A DNA stretch of 64,000 nucleotides, from assembly GCA_025463055.1 (NCBI GenBank), contig JAOAPV010000119.1:38077-102076 (forward strand), in the 5' to 3' direction. Below the pieces are notes generated by a model. That model saw only the letters and a program-made list of their open reading frames with translations. It made no database searches and was not told the DNA's origin. How positions within the stretch are numbered: the stretch's first letter is position 1; each line of letters begins with the position of its first letter. Below are positions 43,694 through 52,042 of this stretch, one piece after another. Position numbers and translations under genes: made by a program. The DNA comes from Candidatus Acidiferrum typicum (GTDB lineage Bacteria > Acidobacteriota > Terriglobia > Acidiferrales > UBA7541).

Positions 43694-44914
43694 ATGGGAC
43701 GATTCACAGGTGTGCTCGGCATCCTCACGATCCTGGGTCTCGCCTATATCTTTTCCACGAATCGCAAGGCCATTCGCCCAAAGACCGTTGCCTGGGGACT
43801 CGGCCTTCAATTGGCACTCGGCCTTTTCGTTCTAAGAGTCAAGTCAGGGGAATGGCTCTTTCAGAAAATGGGCAACGGAGCGAAAAAGCTCCTGGACTTT
43901 TCCTACGTGGGCTCCTCGTTCGTCTTCGGCGAGCTGGGCAAAGATCACTCCTCGCTGGGTTTGATTTTCGCCTTTCAGGTATTGCCGACAATCATTTTCA
44001 TCGCCGCATTCTTTGCCGTGCTGTACCACCTCGGCGTAATGCAAATCATAATTCGTGGCGCGGCGTGGCTGATGACCGTAATCATGGGCGCGAGCGGCGC
44101 CGAATCTCTCAACGTTGCGGCAAGCATATTCATGGGCCAAACCGAAGCACCGCTGACAATTCGGCCATTTCTTCCGAGGCTCACCAAATCAGAATTAATG
44201 ACCGTGATGACCAGCGGCATGGCTCACATCTCCGGCGGGATGATGGCCGCCTATATGCGCGTCGGCGGCGCAGACGCAAAACATTTGCTGACCGCGGTTA
44301 TCATGACCGCCCCTGGCACCTTGCTGATGGCCAAGATGCTCGTTCCCGAAACCGAACAGCCTCTCACCGCGGGGCGCGTGGAAATGCCCCCCATGGAAAA
44401 GGAATCGAATGTCTTGGGAGCCATCGCCCGTGGCACGATTGACGGCCTGCATTTAGCATTGAACGTAGCGGCGATGCTGATTACATTCCTGGCGCTTCTC
44501 GCTCTCCTTAACGCCATGATGGGATGGACCCACCTGCACATCAGCTGGTTCCCGTACAGCCTGCAGCAAGTGTTTGGTTGGGTCTTTGCCCCCGTAGCCT
44601 GGCTCATCGGAATTCCCTGGCACGATGCTCCCACCATCGGAAATTTGCTCGGCACGCGCATGGTGCTCAACGAGTTCGTCGCCTTCGCGCAACTCGGGAC
44701 CCTGAAGGACACGTTGGACCCGCGATCTTTCACTATCGCAACGTTCGCGCTTTGCGGCTTCGCAAATTTCAGTTCAATCGGCATCCAGATCGGCGGCATC
44801 GGCGCCCTCGCTCCCGAGCAGCGGAGCCAGCTCGCCAAATTCGGAATCCGCGCCATGCTGGCCGGGACTATGGCAAATCTCTTATCTGCCTCCATCGTGG
44901 GAATTTTTTCATGA
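43694..44914 (+). CDS. nupC: NupC-family concentrative nucleoside transporter
   Basis: This 406-residue inner-membrane protein imports nucleosides with cations. The N-terminal gate (GVLGILTILGLAYIFSTNRK), the two repeat halves, the GASGAESLNVAASIFMGQTE motif and the EFVAFAQL...ALCGFANFSSIGIQIGG motifs are diagnostic of concentrative transporters. The ATG at 43694 has AGGAG upstream. The stop overlaps the pnp start by four bases. Together with the flanking phosphorylases it points to uptake and breakdown of external nucleosides. Confidence 0.95.
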   Translation: MGRFTGVLGILTILGLAYIFSTNRKAIRPKTVAWGLGLQLALGLFVLRVKSGEWLFQKMGNGAKKLLDFSYVGSSFVFGELGKDHSSLGLIFAFQVLPTIIFIAAFFAVLYHLGVMQIIIRGAAWLMTVIMGASGAESLNVAASIFMGQTEAPLTIRPFLPRLTKSELMTVMTSGMAHISGGMMAAYMRVGGADAKHLLTAVIMTAPGTLLMAKMLVPETEQPLTAGRVEMPPMEKESNVLGAIARGTIDGLHLALNVAAMLITFLALLALLNAMMGWTHLHISWFPYSLQQVFGWVFAPVAWLIGIPWHDAPTIGNLLGTRMVLNEFVAFAQLGTLKDTLDPRSFTIATFALCGFANFSSIGIQIGGIGALAPEQRSQLAKFGIRAMLAGTMANLLSASIVGIFS

Positions 44915-45789
44915 GCGCAAAGGCCAAAGCGAAAGAGACGCAACAATCGAAGCCAAGCATTGAGTTCCTGCGCGCCGAGCGCGCGGCGAAATTTATCCTT
45001 GGTAAAACCAAGCTGCGCCCCCGCATCGCTTTAGTTCTGGGCTCTGGCCTGGGCGATTTTGCGGACGCATTCACCAATGCGGTGAAAATCCCGTACGCGA
45101 AGATTCCAAATTTCCCAAAATCGACAGCTATTGGGCACGCCGGGCGTCTCGTTATCGGCAATGTCGGCGACATTCCGGTGGCCGGCATGCAAGGACGCGT
45201 GCATCTCTACGAAGGTTATTCCGCCAAGGAAGTCGCTTTCCCCATTCGCGTATTCGCCCGCATGGGAATCAAGGCCGTCATCCTCACCAACGCCGCAGGC
45301 GGGATCAATCGTAACTATTCGCAGGGATGCCTCGTGACGATTCGCGATCACGTCAACTTGCAAGGCGTCAATCCACTCATCGGCCCGAACGACGAGCGTT
45401 TCGGCCTACGCTTTCCGGACATGACGCAAGCCTACGATCGGGAATTTCAGCGCTTCGTCACGGAGGAAGCAAAAAAGCTCGGCCAGACCATCCACAATGG
45501 CGTCTACCTCGCCGTGCAAGGTCCAAGCTACGAGACTCCCGCGGAAATTTATTCTTTTCGTACAATCGGCGCAGACCTCGTTGGCATGTCGACGGTTCCA
45601 GAGGTCATAACCGCGCGGCACAGCGGAATTCGGGTCCTCGGAATCTCTTGCGTCACCAACATGGCTGCGGGCACCACGGACGCTCCGCTGAATCAGGAGG
45701 AAGTGCTGGAGATCGCCGCGCGCATTAAGCCGCAATTTATCGCTCTCCTGCGCGGGGTGATCCCAAGAATCTCGGAGGCTATAGCGTGA
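44911..45789 (+). CDS. Purine nucleoside phosphorylase
   Basis: This 292-residue protein is of the trimeric (PNP/MTAP) family: ALVLGSGLGDFADAFTNAVK, ATGXHGR-like STAIGHAGRLVIGN, GRVHLYEGYSAKEVAFPIRV, VILTNAAGGINRNY, GVYLAVQGPSYETPAEIYSF and GMSTVPEVITARHSGIRVLG with ISCVTNMAAG. It cleaves purine nucleosides to base and ribose 1-phosphate. The 30-residue Lys/Ala-rich N-terminus is unusual. Overlaps at both ends (four bases with nupC and with cdd) indicate tight coupling. Confidence 0.93.
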   Translation: MSAKAKAKETQQSKPSIEFLRAERAAKFILGKTKLRPRIALVLGSGLGDFADAFTNAVKIPYAKIPNFPKSTAIGHAGRLVIGNVGDIPVAGMQGRVHLYEGYSAKEVAFPIRVFARMGIKAVILTNAAGGINRNYSQGCLVTIRDHVNLQGVNPLIGPNDERFGLRFPDMTQAYDREFQRFVTEEAKKLGQTIHNGVYLAVQGPSYETPAEIYSFRTIGADLVGMSTVPEVITARHSGIRVLGISCVTNMAAGTTDAPLNQEEVLEIAARIKPQFIALLRGVIPRISEAIA

Positions 45790-46178
45790 GCGAGTACGAT
45801 CTGTTGATCGCCGCGGCCAAGCAAGCGCGCGATAACGCGCATGCGCCCTACTCCAATTTTCGCGTGGGCGCCGCGCTCCGTGCGACTTCCGGCAGAATCT
45901 TCAGCGGCTGCAACGTCGAAAACGCCACGTACGGTCTAACGGTCTGCGCCGAACGCGTGGCCATCTTCAAAGCCATCAGCGAAGGCGAGCGCGGCTTCGA
46001 TGCCATAGCCGTAGTGACCGACACGGACACCCTGACCTCGCCATGCGGCGCCTGCCGCCAGCTCATTTGGGAATTCTGCGGCGATGTACCGGTGATCCTT
46101 TCCAACCTCAAAGGCAAAGTGGAACTGATCCAAATGAGCACTCTTTTTCCCAAGCCCTTTGACGCTTCCAGCCTCTGA
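45786..46178 (+). CDS. cdd: Cytidine deaminase
   Basis: Cdd deaminates cytidine and deoxycytidine to uridine forms that feed the upstream phosphorylase. This 130-residue zinc enzyme is of the short tetrameric type: APYSNFRVGAALRATSGRIF, GCNVENATYGLTVCAERVAI with the CAE motif, and the TSPCGACRQLIWEF second zinc motif. GTG at 45786 overlaps the pnp stop by four bases. Confidence 0.96.
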   Translation: MSEYDLLIAAAKQARDNAHAPYSNFRVGAALRATSGRIFSGCNVENATYGLTVCAERVAIFKAISEGERGFDAIAVVTDTDTLTSPCGACRQLIWEFCGDVPVILSNLKGKVELIQMSTLFPKPFDASSL

Positions 46179-46209
46179 TATCCTTTCAACCTCAAAGAGG
46201 AGCAACGCG

Positions 46210-47619
46210 ATGAAAAGTCGACTTCTGTACGTCTGCGCTGTCCTGGTGGGCGCCGGCGCGTTCGCCGGCTTCGCAATTCCGCAGGAGAAAAAGGAACACG
46301 CGGACCTGGTGATAGCCGGAGGCACTGTGGTGACCATGGATGCGGATCGCCACATCCTTGAAGACGGTGCCGTTGCCATAAAGGGCGACCAAGTCGTTGG
46401 AGTCGGCAAGCGCGCCGAAATCGAGGCTAAATACACAGCAGCGGCGCACATCGATGCCCATGGCCATCTCGTCCTGCCGGGATTCATCAATGGCCACACC
46501 CACGTTCCCATGACTCTTCTGCGCGGCCTCAAAAACGACGTCACGCTCGACGTCTGGCTCAAAAATTACATCTTTCCTGCCGAAGCCAAAAACGTGACGG
46601 AAGAATTTGTGCGCTGGGGCACGCGTCTGGCCGCCGCCGAAATGATTCGCAGCGGTGTAACCACGTTTGCGGACATGTATTATTTCGAGGACGCCATCGC
46701 CGAAGAAACCAAAGCCGCGGGAATGCGCGGCATTCTCGGCGAGAGCTGGCTCGACTTCCCGGTCCCCGACAATAAGAACGAAGCGGAAGCAACAGCCTAC
46801 ACCGAAAAATTCCTGAAGCGCTGGCAAGGTGACCCGCTAATCCACGCCGCCGTCGCGCCCCACTCCATTTATCTCTGCTCGCAAAAGACACTTCACGATG
46901 TGCAAACGCTGGCCCAAAAATATCACGCGCCAATTTTGATCCACGTTGCCGAAATCAAGAAAGAGCTCGACGACAGCCTCGCGCAAAACCAAGCCACTCC
47001 CGTCCAATATTTGAACCGCATCGGCTTCCTCGGCCCAGATGTAGTCGCCGCGCATTGCATCTGGGTCGACGCGACCGACCGCAAACTCCTGGCCGAAAAA
47101 GGCGTCGGCTGCGTCCACAATCCATCGAGCAATATGATGTTAGCCAGTGGCGTAGCCCCCGTGCCGGAAGAACGCGCCGCCGGCATCGCCGTAGGCCTCG
47201 GCACGGACGGCCCCGCTGGCAGCAACAACGACCTTGATTTGATGGAGGAGATCGACCTCGCCACCAAGCTGCAGAAAATCAACAAAATGGACCCGCGCGC
47301 TCTTGGCGCAAAATCTGTCGTCGAGATGGCCACCATTGCAGGCGCCACAGCGGTGCATCTCGAAAAGGAAATTGGCTCACTGGAGACGGGGAAAAAAGCG
47401 GACATAATCCTCATCAATTTGGGCGAGCCAAACGCCCTGCCCATGTACGACGTCTATTCCCAGCTCGCGTATGCATTAAAAGCGAATGACGTCGATACGG
47501 TTATCATCGGCGGGCGAGTGGTCATGCGCGATCGCAAGCTGCTTACCCTCCGCGAAACCGAAATCCTCGCCAAAGCGCGCGAATACGGGAAGCGCGTCAC
47601 CGCTTCCCTCGAACACTAA
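46210..47619 (+). CDS. Exported MTA/SAH/aminofutalosine deaminase-like amidohydrolase
   Basis: The ATG at 46210 follows AAAGAGGAG and begins a 469-residue protein with a signal-like N-terminus (LYVCAVLVGAGAFAGFAIPQ). The rest is a TRZ/ATZ amidohydrolase: LPGFINGHTHVPMTLLRGLK (metal His pair), TLDVWLKNYIFPAEAK, HVAEIKKELDDS, HCIWVDATDRKLLAEKG, HNPSSNMMLASGVAPV and GLGTDGPAGSNNDLDLMEEI (metal Asp). This is the pattern of MtaD-like methylthioadenosine/S-adenosylhomocysteine deaminases and aminofutalosine deaminases. The operon context suggests adenosine-type nucleosides; the signal sequence suggests action outside the cytoplasm. Specificity cannot be settled by eye. Confidence 0.82.
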   Translation: MKSRLLYVCAVLVGAGAFAGFAIPQEKKEHADLVIAGGTVVTMDADRHILEDGAVAIKGDQVVGVGKRAEIEAKYTAAAHIDAHGHLVLPGFINGHTHVPMTLLRGLKNDVTLDVWLKNYIFPAEAKNVTEEFVRWGTRLAAAEMIRSGVTTFADMYYFEDAIAEETKAAGMRGILGESWLDFPVPDNKNEAEATAYTEKFLKRWQGDPLIHAAVAPHSIYLCSQKTLHDVQTLAQKYHAPILIHVAEIKKELDDSLAQNQATPVQYLNRIGFLGPDVVAAHCIWVDATDRKLLAEKGVGCVHNPSSNMMLASGVAPVPEERAAGIAVGLGTDGPAGSNNDLDLMEEIDLATKLQKINKMDPRALGAKSVVEMATIAGATAVHLEKEIGSLETGKKADIILINLGEPNALPMYDVYSQLAYALKANDVDTVIIGGRVVMRDRKLLTLRETEILAKAREYGKRVTASLEH

Positions 47620-47746
47620 CCTAAGCTCCTGATTCGGCTGTGTTTACTGTATTCATATTTATCATTGACACTAACGCGATTGTGCTATGCTGTGCGCGTA
47701 AGGTTGTGCGCCTTGAGCTCCTCCGCAGTGGTCAAACCGAGTTTCC

Positions 47747-47902
47747 TTAACTCCTTTAGATTCCGCACTTACAAGGAAACACCGCGTTTTGCCGGTTTTT
47801 AGCCGCAATCGCCCCCGCGTAACCCCTTTAGATTCCGCACTTACGAAAATGGTCGATACTAAGCCCTTTAGAATGCGCACTTCCAGAAAAGGGGGGAGGG
47901 GG
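47747..47902 (-). repeat. C-rich tract plus AAGTG...TCTAAAGG repeat locus B
   Basis: Three direct units of CCTTTAGAxTxCGCACTTxC lie at 47753-47772, 47825-47844 and 47865-47884, followed by GGGGGGAGGGGGT at 47890-47902. Read on the minus strand the order is C-rich tract, then AAGTGCGCATTCTAAAGGG units, the same order and sequence as at 9686-9784. It occupies the gap between the amidohydrolase and the GAF gene; no gene is seen there. Confidence 0.75.
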
Positions 47903-47914
47903 TGGCTGCAACGC

Positions 47915-48517
47915 CTAGAGTTGCACTCGCAGCACCCGCGTCAGCGTGTCTTGCACTTTTTTCAGTTCCCGTTCTCGTTCGTGCTCTTCGCGCGTGCGGT
48001 CGTTCAGCGCTTCTTTCAGCAAAATCAAATTCCGCCGGAATTCCAGTTGCATCAGCACCAGCCGGCTAAGCGCCTTCAGCGCCGCTTCCTGTTCCGCAGC
48101 CAGATTACGCGGCGCGAGGTCGATTACGCACAGAGTGCCCAGCGCGTACCCGTCCTCATTAATCAGTGGCGCTCCCGCGTAAAAACGGATATTCGGCTCC
48201 GAGACGACCAGCGGATTCGTGCGAAACCGTTCATCCTGCAGCGTGTCCGGCACCACCAACACGTCCGGCTGTTGGATAGCCGTCGAACAAAATGCAATGT
48301 CGCGCGAAGTTTCCGTCGCCGAAATTCCCACTTTGGATTTGAACCACTGCCTGTCTTCATCGATCAACGAAATCAGTGCGATAGGCGTTTTGCAAACGTA
48401 CGAAGCCAACAGCGTCAGATCGTCGAAGGCTTGCTCAGGCTCACTGTCCAAAATCGCGTATTTTTGTAAAGCGGATACTCGCGCCGCATCGTTCGTCGAC
48501 AGTATGGGAGCACCCAT
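47915..48517 (-). CDS. GAF-domain sensor protein
   Basis: This 200-residue soluble protein has one GAF domain (about residues 20-165): LQKYAILDSEPEQAFDDLTL, TPIALISLIDEDRQWFKSKV, the SRDIAFCSTAIQQPDVLVVP motif with Cys, FYAGAPLINEDGYALGTLCV. A C-terminal coiled coil (LNDRTREEHERERELKKVQD) follows. Such stand-alone GAF proteins sense redox or small ligands and usually sit beside kinases or diguanylate cyclases, but no output domain is present here. It follows the PilZ gene on the same strand (67 bases). Confidence 0.85.
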   Translation of the reverse strand: MGAPILSTNDAARVSALQKYAILDSEPEQAFDDLTLLASYVCKTPIALISLIDEDRQWFKSKVGISATETSRDIAFCSTAIQQPDVLVVPDTLQDERFRTNPLVVSEPNIRFYAGAPLINEDGYALGTLCVIDLAPRNLAAEQEAALKALSRLVLMQLEFRRNLILLKEALNDRTREEHERERELKKVQDTLTRVLRVQL

Positions 48518-48584
48518 GATCGACCTCCCCAGAGAGATCAGCCCTCTTGAGTCGCATCATACTCCTCTTGGCCGGGTGTCTGCA

Positions 48585-49130
48585 TCATTGCAGCAGCTTT
48601 TGCAGCAGCGTCTTGCCTTCCAAGTCGCTGAGTACATTTTTTCGCATGAGAGCGATAATCAGTTCGTTGAGCACGTAATTTGGCTCATTGCTCGGCACAT
48701 GGCTTACGGCCGCTTTCTCGCTCAATTTCTCCTCTTTCGCAATCAACGGCTCTGGGCCGACGGCACCACTCAGCTCCGTAAGCCACTTCTGGAGGACGGG
48801 CAATTGCTCCGGCTCAATCGCGGTGAACGTCAAGCCCATGCCCATGCCCATGCCCATGCCCGGTGCGGCGAACACCACCCGAGCTGGCGCTTCAAACGAT
48901 TTACTTTCGACCATAATTTTTATCGTAACTTCCGAGCCTACTGCGAACGGACTCATCGCGTCGATATAGCATCCGCCCCGTGCAAGATCGGTGATGCGGC
49001 CCTGAATTCGAGCACCCGACCCCTTTTCCACCACTTCCGCAGCTGTGCTAAAGGAATATCGCGGGTGCTTGCGTCGTTCGACGCTGGCAACGCTCGCGGA
49101 ACGCTCGATTTTCGTGCGATCGGAAACCAT
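48585..49130 (-). CDS. PilZ-domain protein (c-di-GMP receptor)
   Basis: This 181-residue protein has a PilZ domain with the RRKHPRYSFSTAAEV RxxxR motif and DLARGGCYIDAMSPFAVGSE, the D/NxSxxG equivalent, so binding of cyclic di-GMP is expected. The segment normally short in the family (PGMGxGL) is expanded to GMGMGMGMGL by a hexanucleotide tandem repeat. The C-terminal 60 residues are helical (VLNELIIALMRKNVLSDLEG). The ATG at 49130 is chosen; the frame extends to 49250 without domain similarity. It probably shares a transcript with the GAF gene. Confidence 0.85.
   Translation of the reverse strand: MVSDRTKIERSASVASVERRKHPRYSFSTAAEVVEKGSGARIQGRITDLARGGCYIDAMSPFAVGSEVTIKIMVESKSFEAPARVVFAAPGMGMGMGMGLTFTAIEPEQLPVLQKWLTELSGAVGPEPLIAKEEKLSEKAAVSHVPSNEPNYVLNELIIALMRKNVLSDLEGKTLLQKLLQ
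48834..48861 (+). repeat. Hexanucleotide tandem repeat inside the PilZ gene
   Basis: Four perfect GCCCAT units plus GCCC (48834-48861) encode the (Gly-Met) run of the PilZ protein on the other strand. The period is a multiple of three, so length changes would keep the frame. Confidence 0.8.
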
Positions 49131-49374
49131 TTCGCTCTGACGCTGATCCTTGGACAAACAGGCTTCTGCGAGGGTTTGAGGAAAGGGGGGATCAAAACCT
49201 GCTAGAACATGGCCTTTGCTAAAACTACAAGTCTTCCTCGCACTGCACAAGCCCGGGCTCCGGTTCCCATGTCTTACTGGTCATATCTATCATTTAGTGG
49301 AACCGATTAGCCTTAGCATAAAATACACCATCAGTTACGTATTGGCTATTTTATTTTCTAAGGTACACTGCGTC

Positions 49375-50193
49375 ATGGCTTGGGCCCAGCCTCCCAGCGA
49401 ACAACTCAAGAACATTCGATTCCGCTTAGGCATCACTACCCGGGAAGTCGCGGACTTCAGCCAGAAGATCGCCGAAGCGGAAGGAAATCCCGACTATCAC
49501 ATCTCAAACGCATGGCTCACGCAAGTCGAAAACTCCGATTCAGTCCCGAGCATTTTTAAGCTGTACAGTCTGAGCTCCATCTATCGCATCAAATTTACCG
49601 ACCTGCTGCTTCTCTACGGTGTGGACTTGCAGCACCTCAGCCGCAATCAGTTGGCGGCGCCTTTGCCGGACACCCATCTGACCAATCTCGAAGTGTACGA
49701 CCAGCAGCGCACTGTCTCTTTTCCCATTCGATTTGATCGCTCTTTTGATATCGACAATACGAATCTTCTCTCCCGCCTCGTGGAAGTTTGGGGCGAGGTG
49801 CCCATTGCGCTCATCCAGCACCTGGACATCCGCCATGGCCTTTACGGATACATCGGCTTGCACGACATGACGCTCTACCCCCTGCTTCGGCCGGGCTCGT
49901 TCGTGCAAATCGATCCGCGCGTGCGCAAAGTGCAGCCTATGCGGTGGCGTACGGAGTTCGACCGCCCGATATATTTTCTGGAACTACGTGATGGTTACGC
50001 TTGTTCTTGGTGTGAGTTACAGGACGGGCATCTGTTGCTGCTGCCTCATCCACTGTCGCCCCGCTCGGTTCGCAGGCTTGCGCACGGTACGGAGGCTGAA
50101 ATCGTGGGCCAGGTGACTGCCGTGGCTATGACCTTGACGGCTCCAGTTCCTCCCGCCGGTAACGCTGCCGCAAGATTGCCAACGCAAGTTTGA
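49375..50193 (+). CDS. HTH regulator with degenerate S24/LexA-like C-terminal domain
   Basis: This 272-residue protein has an N-terminal XRE-like helix-turn-helix (LKNIRFRLGITTREVADFSQ, HISNAWLTQVENSDSVPSIF, KLYSLSSIYRIKFTDLLLLY). The C-terminal half, LHDMTLYPLLRPGSFVQIDP followed by IYFLELRDGYACSWCELQDG, looks like the beta fold of S24 peptidase/LexA-type repressors, but the Ser of the DSM motif is replaced (HDMT), so self-cleavage is unlikely. ATG at 49375 is the start. Its 3' end overlaps the convergent gene at 50126 by 68 bases. The 244-base gap to the PilZ gene is relatively AT-rich and probably holds divergent promoters. Confidence 0.7.
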   Translation: MAWAQPPSEQLKNIRFRLGITTREVADFSQKIAEAEGNPDYHISNAWLTQVENSDSVPSIFKLYSLSSIYRIKFTDLLLLYGVDLQHLSRNQLAAPLPDTHLTNLEVYDQQRTVSFPIRFDRSFDIDNTNLLSRLVEVWGEVPIALIQHLDIRHGLYGYIGLHDMTLYPLLRPGSFVQIDPRVRKVQPMRWRTEFDRPIYFLELRDGYACSWCELQDGHLLLLPHPLSPRSVRRLAHGTEAEIVGQVTAVAMTLTAPVPPAGNAAARLPTQV

Positions 50194-50584
50194 TATTGGA
50201 TACAAATAGCTGCGCTACAGCCAAATTGACATCCACGGGCAGCGCGACGCGATAGGGCTCCAATTTTTGCCAAACCTGTAACACTTCTTCACGGCCCTGC
50301 CGCGAAGAGCTCACATAAATTGCGACTTGATCGACTAGCTCTTGCAGCGAAGACGCCGCGATTCGATAAAAGATCTCGCGGTGCGCGAGCTCCAGCGCTT
50401 GCCCCGCGTTCTCCTCTTGAAAGCGCGCCGCTAGACCATCATGGTGGTACTTGCCGGTGTTATAGTCCCGCGTAGATGCCAGGTAAATCAGTCTGGCCAG
50501 GTCGCCGTCAATTTTTGACAGAGTTCGGCGCAACAGGTCGTCATAGGCTTCTTCCACCGCCACCATTCTGTCCGGAACGACCAT
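50126..50584 (-). CDS. Hypothetical helical protein
   Basis: This 152-residue cytosolic protein is almost wholly alpha-helical by composition (EEAYDDLLRRTLSKIDGDLA, YNTGKYHHDGLAARFQEENA, ALELAHREIFYRIAASSLQE, LVDQVAIYVSSSRQG). The YHHDGLAARF element looks conserved, but I cannot name a family. It has an ATG start at 50584 and lies 62 bases after the membrane-protein gene at 50647 on the same strand. Its 3' end overlaps the HTH gene's 3' end on the opposite strand. Confidence 0.6.
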   Translation of the reverse strand: MVVPDRMVAVEEAYDDLLRRTLSKIDGDLARLIYLASTRDYNTGKYHHDGLAARFQEENAGQALELAHREIFYRIAASSLQELVDQVAIYVSSSRQGREEVLQVWQKLEPYRVALPVDVNLAVAQLFVSNIKLALAILRQRYRREELEPSRS

Positions 50585-50646
50585 TACATCTCGTCCTACC
50601 CTATCTGCTCAAACTTGAATCAGCTCAGCGTTGATCGCCTTGTTCT

Positions 50647-51183
50647 CTATGCGGTTCTACCCGCAGTGTTTGCCGGAGTGGCCGCTTGGAACGACTCTTG
50701 TACTTTGCCGACCCGCTGCGAGAGCCTCTGCGCAAAGCGCGCCAGCCCACTCAGAAACAGCGGTCCAGCCACCTCAATGGCGAGCGACAAGATTCCGCAG
50801 ACGACCATCAACATCAGAAACTGAGCCAAAATGTTGATTTCCGTCGTAAATTCCAAATTTTTGCTGTGGCGCGCAGCTTCAGCATGTTCGCGTATCGCCT
50901 TCCTGATCATCATAGAGGTCTGGCGCACCCAGACTAGCGCAACTTTCTTTCGTTCTCGCTGGAATAACCTCTCGATGCCGTCAGCTTTAAGCCCGCGCAC
51001 AAATTCCCAGTCGCCGCGAGAGAAAACCCTGACGACAAAACTTTCCGGGCAAGGCGGGGCGGCGTCCGCCTCGCTGGTAGTAAGCGCCGTCTCCTGCAAG
51101 TGCCGGGCAGCGAGCCATCCGTTTGTCGCCAGCCCCAGGAGCAGCAGCACAATTCCTATGATCACGCTTGAAAGTTCGATCAC
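50647..51183 (-). CDS. Hypothetical membrane protein
   Basis: GTG at 51183 overlaps the stop of the upstream membrane gene by four bases and gives a 178-residue protein. It has an N-terminal transmembrane helix (SSVIIGIVLLLLGLATNGWL), a soluble central region (FVVRVFSRGDWEFVRGLKAD, RERKKVALVWVRQTSMMIRK) and a second helix near residue 130 (ILAQFLMLMVVCGILSLAIE). The frame extends upstream to 51366, but the GTGA overlap makes the shorter form more likely. The function is not recognised. Confidence 0.6.
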   Translation of the reverse strand: MIELSSVIIGIVLLLLGLATNGWLAARHLQETALTTSEADAAPPCPESFVVRVFSRGDWEFVRGLKADGIERLFQRERKKVALVWVRQTSMMIRKAIREHAEAARHSKNLEFTTEINILAQFLMLMVVCGILSLAIEVAGPLFLSGLARFAQRLSQRVGKVQESFQAATPANTAGRTA

Positions 51184-51935
51184 CAGCGCACCCCCTTCCG
51201 CAGGTACGCGCGTGTTTCTTGCAAACGTCGCCGCGTTCCCGCTGCAACCCTCTGGTACTCGAGGTCTAGACTGGCTTTTGGCTGCGGAATCGGCTGGTAA
51301 GACCACAAATGTCCGAGCCACAAACTCAGCGCTACCAGATAGGAAGCGGAGTAGGCATAAAACCAAAAATCACGCGTTCGCTGAGAAACAAATGCCAAGC
51401 AGATGACCCGCTCTCCGATAAAGAATCCATAACCCAGCAGAATGCCTCTGAGGTTTCGCCCGAAAGGTATGGAATAGAGCAGAAACAACGCCACCAGCGC
51501 CAGAATTGCCGCTGCTTGAACCGTGCGGAGCGCCCGCTCGATTTCCAACGCAGTCGTGTCCGTCTTCCATCCAGCAGGGGAAACCATCGCTTGCGCGAGG
51601 CCCCTTGCTAGAGCCGTTACAAACACGAAGGCGAGCGCATTTCGCGCCATGCGCGCCGCTCCTGGGTATGCCGCGAGCGATACTTTGTAAGTCTCAAGAA
51701 CGACCAACGATCCAAGGGCCAGCCCCGAAAATTCCGCCACCCAATAGACGACTGTATAGACCTGGCGGCTCCAATGAAGAGCGAAAACAAAAACGAGATC
51801 TTGCAAGAAGACAAATGCGATATAGCCGAAAAAAAAGGGGAATCGACCCACCAGCCGGTTGCACAGACCCGCAACCAACAACGCGAGCTCTAAGACGATG
51901 CTGCACCACAAGATAAGTTGGCTTAGATTTTCCAC
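51180..51935 (-). CDS. Hypothetical polytopic membrane protein
   Basis: This 251-residue protein has about seven transmembrane helices (ILWCSIVLELALLVAGLC, FFFGYIAFVFLQDLVFVFAL, VVYWVAEFSGLALGSLVVLE, NALAFVFVTALARGLAQAMV and others) and a basic C-terminal tail. GTG at 51935 is the start. The topology is reminiscent of small 7TM sensor-type proteins, but no family can be named. It is coupled to the gene at 50647 by a GTGA overlap, and the unit may continue to 50126. Confidence 0.65.
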   Translation of the reverse strand: MENLSQLILWCSIVLELALLVAGLCNRLVGRFPFFFGYIAFVFLQDLVFVFALHWSRQVYTVVYWVAEFSGLALGSLVVLETYKVSLAAYPGAARMARNALAFVFVTALARGLAQAMVSPAGWKTDTTALEIERALRTVQAAAILALVALFLLYSIPFGRNLRGILLGYGFFIGERVICLAFVSQRTRDFWFYAYSASYLVALSLWLGHLWSYQPIPQPKASLDLEYQRVAAGTRRRLQETRAYLRKGVRW

Positions 51936-52042
51936 TGTAGGGCAATAACTAGTTTAGCAAGACTAGCCTTCGGTATCGAATGCTAACACGGTTGAGGGGA
52001 AAAATGTCGAGCCATTTTTCCCCTCATCTCGTGCAAACGCTT

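Noticed and set aside
47747..47902. CRISPR array
   Set aside because: Only three imperfect 20-base units, with spacers of unequal length (52 and 20 bases) and no cas genes; the same unit appears at 9.7 kb next to a C-rich tract.
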